In this document: positions 56,653 through 64,000 of the stretch, piece by piece
How positions within the stretch are numbered: position 1 is the stretch's first letter
Layout of the letters: each line of letters opens with the position of its first letter
Assembly: GCA_910589395.1 (NCBI GenBank)
Contig: CAJUTL010000001.1
Location: 62,001-126,000 of the forward strand
From: an uncultured Oscillospiraceae bacterium
GTDB taxonomy: Bacteria > Bacillota_A > Clostridia > Oscillospirales > Acutalibacteraceae
DNA: 64,000 nt
Reading direction: 5' to 3'
Translations under genes and position numbers: made by a program
The notes under the pieces: model-generated
Seen by the model: only the letters and a program-made list of their open reading frames with translations
Told to the model about the DNA's origin: nothing
Database searches by the model: none

Positions 56653-59484
56653 TCATTCCTTTTTAAGCAAGAGCGGCTTCAAGAACTGTCCGGTATAGGA
56701 GCCTTTCACCTTCGCCACCTGCTCCGGCGTACCCTGAGCTACGATCTCGCCGCCCCGGTTGCCGCCCTCCGGTCCCAGGTCAATGATGTGATCGGCGGTT
56801 TTGATGAGATCCAGGTTGTGCTCGATCACCACCACGGTGTTGCCGGTATCCACTAAACGTTGCAGCACCTCGATGAGCTTGTGCACATCGGCGATATGCA
56901 GGCCGGTGGTGGGCTCATCCAAAATATAGATGGTTCTGCCGGTGGGCCGCTTGGAAAGCTCTGTGGCCAGCTTCACCCGCTGGGCCTCGCCGCCGGAAAG
57001 GGTGGTGGCGGGCTGGCCCACCTTCACATACCCCAGGCCCACATCTACCAGGGTTTGCAGTTTCCTGCTGAGCTTCGGGATATCCCGGAAGAAGTCCAGC
57101 GCCTCCTCGGCGGTCATTTCCAGCACATCGTAAATGCTTTTTCCCTTGTACTTTACCTCCAGGGTCTCCCGGTTATAGCGGTGGCCCTTGCACACCTCGC
57201 AGGGAACATACACGTCCGGCAGGAAGTGCATTTCAATACAGATAATGCCATCGCCCTGGCAGGCCTCGCATCGGCCGCCCTTCACGTTGAAGGAAAAACG
57301 GGAGGCGGTAAAACCCCGCATTTTGGCGTCCTGGGTGCTGGCGAACAGCTCCCGGATATCGGTGAATAGACCGGTATAGGTGGCCGGGTTGGAACGGGGT
57401 GTTCTGCCAATGGGGGACTGGTCGATCTGAATGACCTTATCCAAATGCTCCATACCCCGAATTTCCTCATGGGCGCCGGCATGGGTGTGAGCCCGGTTCA
57501 GCTCCGCCGCCAGCTTTTTATAGAGGATCTCATTGATCAGAGAGGATTTTCCTGAGCCGGAAACGCCGGTCACGCAGACAAATTCTCCCAGGGGAATTTT
57601 TACGTTGACCTTCTTCAGGTTATTTTGCGAGGCCCCCCGGATCTCCAGAAAATTTCCGCTGCCCTTTCTCCGTTTTTCAGGGACCTCCACCTTCTTTTTT
57701 CCGCTCAAATACTGGCCGGTCACAGAGCCCTTGCATTTTTCAACGCCCTTGACCGGCCCGGCGTACACGATCTCTCCGCCGTGAATGCCCGCGCCGGGGC
57801 CCACGTCCACAAGGTAATCGGCCGCCCGCATGGTGTCCTCATCGTGCTCTACCACAATGACGGTGTTGCCCAGGTCTCTCAGGTGCTTCAGGGTTTCCAG
57901 AAGCTTCTGGTTATCCCGCTGGTGCAGGCCGATGCTGGGCTCGTCCAGGATGTACAGCACCCCCATCAGGGAAGAGCCGATTTGAGTGGCCAGACGAATG
58001 CGCTGGCTTTCCCCGCCGGAAAGGGTGCCGGAGGCACGGGAAAGGGTCAGATATTCCAGGCCCACGCTGTTCAAGAAGCCCAGCCGGGCTTTGATTTCCT
58101 TGAGGATCGGAGCGGCAATAAGCTTTTCCCGGTCGGTAAGCTGTAAGGCGTCCACAAATTCCAATGCCTCTGTGACAGACTTATCGCAGAGCTCGCTGAT
58201 ATTGATCCCTCCCACGGTGACGGCCAAGCTTTCCCGGGAAAGCCGCCTGCCGTGGCACTCGTCGCAGGGGACGGCGCTCATATAGGTTTCGATCTCCTCC
58301 TTGATCCAGTTGGAGGAGGTATCGTGGAACCGGCGCTCCAGGTTGTTGATAACGCCCTCAAACTCCGCCATATAAGTGCCGCTGCCGTACTCGCTGACCC
58401 GCTTGAGCTTGATCTTTTCGCCCTTTGTGCCGTACAGCAGGATATCCACGATATTGTCGGGCAGCTCGCCGATGGGAGTATCCAGGGAGAAATGGTAGTG
58501 CTCCGCAAGGCCCCGCATATACATGGCGGCAATGGTACTGCCCTCCATGGCCCAGCCGCTGGCCTTCAGACCGCCTTTATTGATGGAAAGCCGCTTATCG
58601 GGAATGATCAGCTGGGGATCGATGCGCATGAACACCCCCAGGCCTGTACACTTCTTGCAGGCCCCGAAGGGGTTGTTGAAGGAGAACATTCTGGGGGAAA
58701 GCTCGTCAATGCTGATGCCGTGCTCCGGGCAGGCATAATTCTGGGAGAAGGTGATGTCCTCTCCCCCCTCCACGCTGACCACCACAACACCGCCGGTGAG
58801 CCCCGCCGCCACCTCGATAGAGTCGGCCAGGCGGGAGCGGATATCGGGCTTTACCACCAGCCGGTCCACCACGATTTCAATGGTATGCTTCTTGTTCTTT
58901 TCCAGGGAAATGGTCTCGTTCAGGTCGTAGATCAGGCCGTCCACCCTGGCGCGGACAAAGCCGGAGCGCCGGGCGGCATCGAATTCCTTCTGGTGCTCTC
59001 CCTTTCTGCCCCGCACGGTGGGGGCCAGCACCTGAATTTTACTTTTTTCCGGCAGCGCCAGCACCTGATCCACGATCTGATCCACCGTTTGCTGCTTGAT
59101 CTCCCTGCCGCAGATGGGGCAGTGGGGAATGCCGATGCGAGCGTAAAGAAGCCGAAGATAATCGTAAATTTCCGTCACCGTTCCCACGGTGGAGCGGGGA
59201 TTCTTGGAGGTGGTCTTCTGGTCGATGGAAATGGCGGGGGAAAGGCCGTCGATCAGGTCCACATCGGGCTTTTCCATCTGCCCCAAAAACATTCTGGCAT
59301 AGGAGGAAAGGCTTTCCACATACCGGCGCTGCCCCTCGGCGTAAATGGTATCAAAGGCCAGAGACGATTTGCCCGAACCGGAAAGCCCAGTCAAAACCAC
59401 CAGCTTGTCCCGGGGGATCGTGACGTCGATCCCCTTCAAATTGTGCTCTCTGGCCCCATGCACTACAATTTTATCAAGGCTCAT
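56653..59484 (-). CDS. uvrA: Excinuclease ABC subunit A
   Basis: 943 residues, the usual UvrA length. It is the damage-sensing ATPase of nucleotide excision repair. Two ABC modules are complete: Walker A GLSGSGKSSLAF near residue 32 and GVSGSGKSSL near 640, signatures GTLSGGESQRIRLA and TTLSGGEAQRVKLA, Walker B in LYILDEPSIGLH and IYILDEPTTGLH, and zinc-binding Cys sets CPICGREI and CEACQGDG...CEVCKGHRYN. It overlaps the DUF3795 gene by 11 nt and ends the operon that begins with uvrB. Its last residues LLLKKE are followed at once by repeat sequence. Confidence 0.98.
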   Translation of the reverse strand: MSLDKIVVHGAREHNLKGIDVTIPRDKLVVLTGLSGSGKSSLAFDTIYAEGQRRYVESLSSYARMFLGQMEKPDVDLIDGLSPAISIDQKTTSKNPRSTVGTVTEIYDYLRLLYARIGIPHCPICGREIKQQTVDQIVDQVLALPEKSKIQVLAPTVRGRKGEHQKEFDAARRSGFVRARVDGLIYDLNETISLEKNKKHTIEIVVDRLVVKPDIRSRLADSIEVAAGLTGGVVVVSVEGGEDITFSQNYACPEHGISIDELSPRMFSFNNPFGACKKCTGLGVFMRIDPQLIIPDKRLSINKGGLKASGWAMEGSTIAAMYMRGLAEHYHFSLDTPIGELPDNIVDILLYGTKGEKIKLKRVSEYGSGTYMAEFEGVINNLERRFHDTSSNWIKEEIETYMSAVPCDECHGRRLSRESLAVTVGGINISELCDKSVTEALEFVDALQLTDREKLIAAPILKEIKARLGFLNSVGLEYLTLSRASGTLSGGESQRIRLATQIGSSLMGVLYILDEPSIGLHQRDNQKLLETLKHLRDLGNTVIVVEHDEDTMRAADYLVDVGPGAGIHGGEIVYAGPVKGVEKCKGSVTGQYLSGKKKVEVPEKRRKGSGNFLEIRGASQNNLKKVNVKIPLGEFVCVTGVSGSGKSSLINEILYKKLAAELNRAHTHAGAHEEIRGMEHLDKVIQIDQSPIGRTPRSNPATYTGLFTDIRELFASTQDAKMRGFTASRFSFNVKGGRCEACQGDGIICIEMHFLPDVYVPCEVCKGHRYNRETLEVKYKGKSIYDVLEMTAEEALDFFRDIPKLSRKLQTLVDVGLGYVKVGQPATTLSGGEAQRVKLATELSKRPTGRTIYILDEPTTGLHIADVHKLIEVLQRLVDTGNTVVVIEHNLDLIKTADHIIDLGPEGGNRGGEIVAQGTPEQVAKVKGSYTGQFLKPLLLKKE

Positions 59485-59869
59485 TGCTTCCTTCTCCTCT
59501 CTTTCCGGTTCTAATAAATTCCATCAGCCGCTCGGGGGTATCGAAGCCGTCGTAATCGCCGGTAAAGCCTTCCCGATGGTAGACGATCCCCCGTTTTTCG
59601 TTTTCCTCCAGGCAGTTCAGCAGCTCTTCCACTCCGTATTGCCTGGCGAACAGGGTAAAGCCATAGGGCTTGTTCTTCTCCAAAAAGCCCTCCCGGCAGC
59701 TTTCTTTGCACTGATAGCAGTGGGAAATCCCCTTTTCCAGAGAGCATTTTCTGGTCTCGCACCAGTCCTTGTCCTTACAGCCGTCTGAGAGACAACCGGG
59801 GCAGGTATCGTTTTCAGAGCACAGGCAGCAAGCCAACCCGCAGCGCGCAATTCCCAATTCCCGTTTCAT
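59474..59869 (-). CDS. DUF3795-type cysteine-rich protein
   Basis: 131 residues with 11 cysteines, most in the N-terminal 60 residues (CGLACCLCSENDTCPGCLSDGC, CETRKCSLEKGISHCYQC). The pattern matches DUF3795 proteins, which probably bind metal. The C-terminal half is helical (LFARQYGVEELLNCLEENE). No function is known. It starts 21 nt after the GrpB-fusion gene and its end overlaps uvrA. Confidence 0.82.
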   Translation of the reverse strand: MKRELGIARCGLACCLCSENDTCPGCLSDGCKDKDWCETRKCSLEKGISHCYQCKESCREGFLEKNKPYGFTLFARQYGVEELLNCLEENEKRGIVYHREGFTGDYDGFDTPERLMEFIRTGKRGEGSNEP

Positions 59870-59890
59870 AGGCTTCCTCCTTTCGTCCGT

Positions 59891-60859
59891 TCAGAGCTTT
59901 GCTCCCCGCAAAGCGTTGGATCCCTTTCCATTTTCATAGGGGAAAATATGCTCCGCTTTGGATTGAAACTCCTTTAAGGAAACAATCTTTCCGGCATTGT
60001 CAAACTCTATCAGAGAAACACCGTCAAAGCCGCCCTCTTCCCCGTCATAGTCGCAGCGGAAATACCACTCCACCGCTGTTTTGTTCTCTTCGTGCAGGAA
60101 GCTTTTGATCCTCCATTCCAGCACTCTTCCCTTCTGGTTCCAATCGGAAAACCACTGCTTTACCTGCCCCAGCCCCCGGTATTCCGGGCCGTAGCACTCA
60201 CTGTACACGATCTTCTCCGCAAAAACAGCGTCCAGCACTGCCGGGTCATTTTCCACCCAGCAGCGAAAATACGCCTTGACGGTTTCTTCCCTTTTCTCCA
60301 TACCGCTTCTCCCCTCCGGCTGCTTCCCCAGCTCCGTATATTTTCTGACAAGCTCCGTTTTTTGCCGGGTGTATTCGTTCCGGTCATGCTCGTATTCCTT
60401 CCATAGCCGCAGCTTCAAGGCCTCATATTCCTTTGCCGCCTCCGGGTGAGTATTCATATAGTCCCGGAAATACAGCTCATCGTGGTCTCCCAGAAGCCGT
60501 AGATGCAGGTGAAACACCCTTTGCGCGAAGCCCTGCTCCGTATAGCCCCTGTTAAAGGAAACCCTTTCGCCGCTGTCCGACATCAGAACATATCCATTTC
60601 CCGCTAAGGCTGCTTTCGCCTGAGAAAAAGTGGCCTTGTCCGGCGCTTCCAGTAAAATATCCACAATGGGCTTGGCCCAAATTCCCTGTATTGCCGTACT
60701 GCCGATATGGCTGACCCTGGTTTTTGGGGGAAGAAGCCCCTGCAGCGCCTCTTTTTCCTCCTGAAACCACTGGTTCCAGCAGTCGTTATGCTCCGTCAGA
60801 AAAATGGGAAACAGCTCCCACAGCTCTTCCAGGGTCATTTCCGATAAATGTTTTCCCAC
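59891..60859 (-). CDS. GrpB (UPF0157) nucleotidyltransferase-like domain fused to an NTF2/SnoaL-like domain
   Basis: 322 residues with two parts. Residues about 8-180 are a GrpB domain (SHIGSTAIQGIWAKPIVDILLE, then VFHLHLRLLGDHDELYFRDYMNTHP) of the nucleotidyltransferase superfamily. Residues about 187-315 are an NTF2/SnoaL-like barrel (EETVKAYFRCWVENDPAVLDAVFAEKIVYSE ... FDNAGKIVSLKEF). A Met between the domains could be an internal start, so two proteins are possible. The GTG at 60859 follows GGGAGG by 9 nt and lies 4 nt after the GNAT gene stop. Substrate unknown. Confidence 0.82.
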   Translation of the reverse strand: MGKHLSEMTLEELWELFPIFLTEHNDCWNQWFQEEKEALQGLLPPKTRVSHIGSTAIQGIWAKPIVDILLEAPDKATFSQAKAALAGNGYVLMSDSGERVSFNRGYTEQGFAQRVFHLHLRLLGDHDELYFRDYMNTHPEAAKEYEALKLRLWKEYEHDRNEYTRQKTELVRKYTELGKQPEGRSGMEKREETVKAYFRCWVENDPAVLDAVFAEKIVYSECYGPEYRGLGQVKQWFSDWNQKGRVLEWRIKSFLHEENKTAVEWYFRCDYDGEEGGFDGVSLIEFDNAGKIVSLKEFQSKAEHIFPYENGKGSNALRGAKL

Positions 60860-60863
60860 GATG

Positions 60864-61628
60864 TCAGACCTCCCGCTTTCTTGCCGAAATATCCACCCAC
60901 GCCGGGCGGAATCCGCAGCCCAGGGCAATGCTCTGTGAATGGAGATTGGAAAGGCTGCTGTAGTAAAAGGGCAGCTTTCCCCTTTGCGCAAGCTCCGCCG
61001 CCAAATTCCTTACCAGCAGTGTTCCCAGCCCTCTGCTTCGGTACTCCGGCAGTACATCGATGCCGATCTGCCACAGCAGCTCTCCATCGGCGGATACTCC
61101 CGCAAGCCCCGCGATGCTTTCCCCGTCCATGGCGGCCAGGGCCAGCATATCGGGCCGGGCGGGGTTTTCCCGCTCCTGCAGAGCATTGGGCCAGGCCTTG
61201 TTGGGATAGAAGCGGTCGATCTCCCCGCGCTCCAGCCAGCAGAGAGAAAACCCTTTTGGCGGGAAAGTAGGGGAAAGGTTCTCTGCGGGCAGGTAGCCAT
61301 GGTGAGTTTGGGTCAGCTCATAGCCATAGGGCTCCAGCAGCCTGCTGAGAGACAGCAGCCGGGGAAATTCCAGCAGCCAGTGAGACTCCTCCACACCCTT
61401 CAGCCACTCCTCCAGAGCCGGGTGGAGCCACGGGTCCGCCATAAGAACGGCGGCCTGGCCTGTTGTGACCAACTCAAGAAAGGGCAGCTCCGTACTGTAG
61501 GCCCGGCGGCCCGGGCACAGGGCGGGCTCTGTCAAAACGATACCGGGCGTACAAAAATCCTCCGGCCCGGCATGATAATCCAGCGCCAGCTGAGCGTATA
61601 AAAGCTCTCTGTTCTTCTGTTTGTTCAT
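60864..61628 (-). CDS. GNAT family N-acetyltransferase
   Basis: 254 residues. The C-terminal third is a GNAT domain with acetyl-CoA motif QIGIDVLPEYRSRGLGTLLVRNLA and IALGCGFRPAWVDIS. The N-terminal 120 residues have no clear signature. It would acetylate an amine on a small molecule or protein. GAGGAAG precedes the ATG. It is 22 nt after the flavodoxin-like gene and almost touches the GrpB-fusion gene. Confidence 0.82.
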   Translation of the reverse strand: MNKQKNRELLYAQLALDYHAGPEDFCTPGIVLTEPALCPGRRAYSTELPFLELVTTGQAAVLMADPWLHPALEEWLKGVEESHWLLEFPRLLSLSRLLEPYGYELTQTHHGYLPAENLSPTFPPKGFSLCWLERGEIDRFYPNKAWPNALQERENPARPDMLALAAMDGESIAGLAGVSADGELLWQIGIDVLPEYRSRGLGTLLVRNLAAELAQRGKLPFYYSSLSNLHSQSIALGCGFRPAWVDISARKREV

Positions 61629-61650
61629 ACGGTTCTCTTCCTCCGGGCCC

Positions 61651-62337
61651 TCACCAGGGCCTGCCGTGTTCCGTCCAGCCTTTCGCTTTCCAATAAGCCG
61701 CGTCCGCCGGGTTGCCTCCCCGGCGAAACGCCAGCCGCATCACGGAAAACATGGCCTTTGTTTTGATCCCCGGCCTGACCCTTCCCTGACGCCGCTTGAT
61801 TTTCTGAGCCAAAGCGGAAAGCCTTCGCCCCGTTTTTTGCTTCTTTTTTTCGCTGACCCCTTCCCAATCGATTGCCGCAACGCCCATACCAAACCGATAA
61901 GTGCGCCCTACGCCCCAAAAGAAGGTGCTATGGGCCATATCCCGATTGGTGCTTCTCATGCCCGCCCCTGCCGCGGTGGAAATGCACACCGCCTGCTTGG
62001 AGAACATAGCTTCCTCCGGCCGGTGCACCAGCCACCGCCAGCCATAGTGATCCAGAAAGGCCTTCATGGCCCCTGTGGCATGGTACACATAGACAGGGCT
62101 TGCCAAAATCACCAGCTCCGCCTCGTCTATGGCCCGGGTAATGGGCGAAAGCCGTTCATAATGAGGACACTGCTGTTCGGAATTGAGAAAGCAGCGGCAG
62201 CAGCCCACGCAAAATTCGCCGAAATCCCGGGGCAGAAAAAATTCGCTGATCTCTCCGCCCATCTTCTCCGCCAGCAGGCGTGCCAGATGATAGGTGGTAC
62301 CCTTGTGGCTTTGCCCGTGGATCAATGCGATCTTCAT
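61651..62337 (-). CDS. Flavodoxin-like NAD(P)H-dependent oxidoreductase
   Basis: 228 residues. The FMN phosphate-binding loop is HGQSHKGTTYHLARLLAEKM (residues 7-26), and SPVYVYHATGAMKAFLDH is the second flavin loop. FCVGCCRCFLNSEQQCPHY adds a Cys cluster near residues 43-58 as in iron-sulfur flavoproteins. It probably reduces quinones or other acceptors. The C-terminal 70 residues are basic (SEKKKQKTGRR). GGAGG precedes the ATG. Confidence 0.85.
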   Translation of the reverse strand: MKIALIHGQSHKGTTYHLARLLAEKMGGEISEFFLPRDFGEFCVGCCRCFLNSEQQCPHYERLSPITRAIDEAELVILASPVYVYHATGAMKAFLDHYGWRWLVHRPEEAMFSKQAVCISTAAGAGMRSTNRDMAHSTFFWGVGRTYRFGMGVAAIDWEGVSEKKKQKTGRRLSALAQKIKRRQGRVRPGIKTKAMFSVMRLAFRRGGNPADAAYWKAKGWTEHGRPW

Positions 62338-62355
62338 ACGCTTTCCTCCGCTTGT

Positions 62356-62901
62356 TTATTCGATCAGCTCTGACCTTCCACCCTCGATACAGATCGCCTG
62401 CGCGTTGGTGAGACGAACGGTTTCCTCCCCCAGCGGCCCCGGGGGAGAGCCCTTCTCACAGTGCACCTCCAAGCGGTGCGGCAGATAGTCGAGATGACCC
62501 GGCAGATTCCGTGCGCAGATAATACTGCCCGCGCTTACGCCCACATATAGAAGCCCCCGTTCCAGCGCCCGGTCAAGGACTTCCGCAAAGCCGGAGCCCC
62601 TCACGCGGCTCAATAAATGCGCCGTATCGCCGCCGCAGAAATACACCGTGTCATAGCCGGAAATCTCCTGGGCGTCCATGGGGCGATCCAGGTCAAAGGC
62701 CTCGATATGCTCCGGCAGAATGCCTGCGGAAAGCAGGTCGTTTCTGCACTTGGGCAGCATGACCCGCGCGCCGTCATCGACAGCGGCGGTGGGAATAAAA
62801 AGCGCTTTCGCCTTTTCCGGGCTTTTTCCCAGCAGCCTTAAAAAGCTGTCCCGAATCACGGGGTTTTCAAAGCCGGCCGAGGTCAACAGCAGCCGTTTCA
62901 T
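62356..62901 (-). CDS. Peptidase S51-like (PepE/cyanophycinase fold) protein
   Basis: 181 residues. The nucleophile elbow is GVSAGS (Ser123) and a YFCGGDTAHLL strand-loop precedes it, as in dipeptidase E relatives. The family cleaves Asp-X dipeptides, but the specificity here is unknown. AAGGAGAG precedes the ATG. Its first 35 nt overlap the end of the CPCC gene. Confidence 0.85.
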   Translation of the reverse strand: MKRLLLTSAGFENPVIRDSFLRLLGKSPEKAKALFIPTAAVDDGARVMLPKCRNDLLSAGILPEHIEAFDLDRPMDAQEISGYDTVYFCGGDTAHLLSRVRGSGFAEVLDRALERGLLYVGVSAGSIICARNLPGHLDYLPHRLEVHCEKGSPPGPLGEETVRLTNAQAICIEGGRSELIE

Positions 62902-63229
62902 CGCAATTCTCTCCTTTTTCTACCGGCGGCCGGGTTTTGCCTGCCAGATCCTCCCGCACCGCTCCCCAGCGCCTGTAGTTTTCCCGGCCCTGCCGGAGAG
63001 TCAGACCGTGATTTTCATCACTGGGCTCGTCTTCCCCAGGGGTAAACACGTCGTTTTCCCAAAAACACACTGGGCAGATATAGGCGATGGCCTCTTCCGA
63101 CGGCACGGGAAGGGTCAGGCTTCCGCAGCAGGGACAGGGGTATTTTCCCTCAGGCTCCGGCGAAAGGGGAGCCGATTCCGCCGGGCCGCTGCCAGCCTGG
63201 GGCAAAAACCGGAGTTTTTCTTTGTCCAT
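62867..63229 (-). CDS. CPCC-type cysteine-rich protein
   Basis: 120 residues. GKYPCPCCGSLTLP and AYICPVCFWENDVFTPGEDEPSDENHG give the C-P-C-C and C-P-x-C knuckles of the Cys_rich_CPCC family, presumably one zinc site. The C-terminal half is polar. Its ATG lies 1 nt after the uvrB stop and shares the GGGAG in the last uvrB codons. It overlaps the S51 gene by 35 nt. Function unknown. Confidence 0.85.
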   Translation of the reverse strand: MDKEKLRFLPQAGSGPAESAPLSPEPEGKYPCPCCGSLTLPVPSEEAIAYICPVCFWENDVFTPGEDEPSDENHGLTLRQGRENYRRWGAVREDLAGKTRPPVEKGENCDETAAVDLGRL

Positions 63230-63230
63230 G

Positions 63231-64000
63231 CTATCTCCCTTTTCTCCTGGGCACCGGGGCATGATGGCTCCCGCCCCCTGTTTCCAGCTCCTTGATCTTA
63301 TCCCGCAGATAGGCGGCATGCTCGAATTCCAGCAGCTTTGCCGCCGCCTTCATTTCCTTGGTGTACTTTTCGATCAGCTCCCGGCGTTCCAGGGCCGTAT
63401 AGCTCTTCTTTTTCTTCTTGCCGTCGTCCTTGTGGGTGGAGATCTCCAGGATCTCCGCCACGTCCTTGGTGATGGTTTTCGGTACGATGCCGTGATCTTC
63501 GTTGTATTTTTCCTGAATGGCCCGGCGGCGCTCCGTTTCCGTAATGGCGTATTCCATGGAGGGCGTCACCTCGTCGGCATACATCACCACCTGGCCCCCA
63601 GCGTTTCTGGCGGCGCGGCCGATGGTCTGGATCAGGCTGCGCCCGCTGCGGAGAAAGCCTTCCTTGTCCGCGTCCAGAATGGCCACCAGGGACACCTCCG
63701 GCAGATCCAGGCCCTCCCGCAGAAGGTTGATGCCCACCAGCACGTCAAATTCACCCAGGCGCAGATCGCGAATGATCTCCATGCGCTCCACCGTGTCGAT
63801 ATCGTGGTGCATATACCGCACCTTGATGCCGTACCCTTCCAGATAAGAGGTGAGATCCTCTGCCATTTTCTTTGTGAGGGTGGTGACCAGCACCCGCTCC
63901 TTTTTTTCCACCCGAAGGTTGATTTCAGAGATCAGATCGTCGATCTGCCCGTCCGTGGGCTTTACGGTGATCTTGGGGTCCAAAAGCCCGGTGGGGCGGA
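63231..64000 (-). CDS. uvrB: Excinuclease ABC subunit B, C-terminal part (runs off right edge)
   Basis: 256 codons are visible, and the frame is open at the edge. The RecA-like domain 2 contains RPTGLLDPKI, LVTTLTKKMAEDLTSYL, VLVGINLLREGLDLPEVSLVAILDADKEGFLRS and QTIGRAARNAGG (helicase motifs V and VI). The UVR domain that binds UvrC follows (YTKEMKAAAKLLEFEHAAYLRDKIKELE). It loads onto damaged DNA handed over by UvrA. The TTG at 63983 is internal, not a start. It heads an eight-gene unit that ends with uvrA. Confidence 0.97.
   Translation of the reverse strand, partial: RPTGLLDPKITVKPTDGQIDDLISEINLRVEKKERVLVTTLTKKMAEDLTSYLEGYGIKVRYMHHDIDTVERMEIIRDLRLGEFDVLVGINLLREGLDLPEVSLVAILDADKEGFLRSGRSLIQTIGRAARNAGGQVVMYADEVTPSMEYAITETERRRAIQEKYNEDHGIVPKTITKDVAEILEISTHKDDGKKKKKSYTALERRELIEKYTKEMKAAAKLLEFEHAAYLRDKIKELETGGGSHHAPVPRRKGR

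Noticed and set aside
58252..59514. 420-codon plus-strand open frame opposite uvrA
   Set aside because: Antisense shadow of a conserved gene. No motif, and codon bias only mirrors uvrA.
63231..63983. A complete short gene starting at TTG 63983
   Set aside because: The frame continues upstream with RPTGL, matching the interior of UvrB. The TTG is an internal Leu codon.

Overview
The window looks like a chromosomal segment from an anaerobic, spore-forming Firmicute of class Clostridia, probably an Oscillospiraceae/Ruminococcaceae-type gut bacterium. Pointers are SpoIIID, a PPi-type phosphofructokinase, an SLH-domain surface protein, an iron-sulfur L-serine dehydratase, a glycyl radical enzyme with its activase, consensus sigma-A promoters with 17-nt spacers, and plant-oligosaccharide glycosidases. 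The species assignment is inference. I see no phage, transposase or CRISPR array.

Layout. 1-3760: a class B penicillin-binding protein cut by the left edge, a DUF378 protein, a MATE exporter and an M28 peptidase. 4371-9036: a serine hydrolase coupled to a TIM-barrel protein, two paralogous lipoproteins and a ferredoxin-fused aldo/keto reductase. 9402-15593: an RNA methyltransferase-like gene, a two-component system and an FtsX-type ABC exporter. 16388-24744: PPi-PFK, an envelope-modification group (MBOAT, SGNH-like, GT-C-like), SpoIIID, and an SLH/GH3 hexosaminidase. 25300-34494: HAD phosphatase, second MATE, PHP, TolB-like protein, L-serine dehydratase, DUF4364, a papain-like protein and a GH36 alpha-galactosidase. 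34592-36076: tRNA-Lys, a Fic protein and a DUF1902/HicA pair. 36145-46617: a one-directional block of an LplB/YtcP/LplA-type sugar ABC importer, a YesN/YesM two-component system, a glycyl radical enzyme and its activase. 47240-54696: AraC regulator, GH2 glycosidase, M15 and M23 peptidoglycan peptidases, FGGY kinase and a second TIM-barrel isomerase. 55519-56080: a DUF4160/DUF2442 pair. 56653-64000: uvrB (cut by the right edge) and uvrA bracketing six small genes in one tight operon.

The most interesting unit is 36145-46617. The promoter regions of the ABC importer (46712-46768) and of the glycyl radical enzyme (39287-39343) share an ungapped 54-nt block with 41 identical positions. This is direct sequence evidence that import and the radical enzyme are co-regulated, probably by the YesNM pair encoded between them. 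The enzyme has a single active-site Cys in a GCGEY context, which is neither the Cys-Cys of pyruvate formate-lyase nor the GCxEP I know from the dehydratase and lyase families, so its reaction is open. A third, weaker match sits at the promoter of the isomerase/FGGY kinase operon.

Long gaps between genes are filled with a mosaic of short dispersed repeats. I call them A: GGGGAGG-armed palindrome; B: TGTCATTCTGAG palindrome; C: AT-rich CTCATTGCTAATT type; E: ACTCGTG/GACCCGAC module; F: about 270-bp element, two inverted copies 22 kb apart. Some reach into genes and supply their last codons or stop codon.
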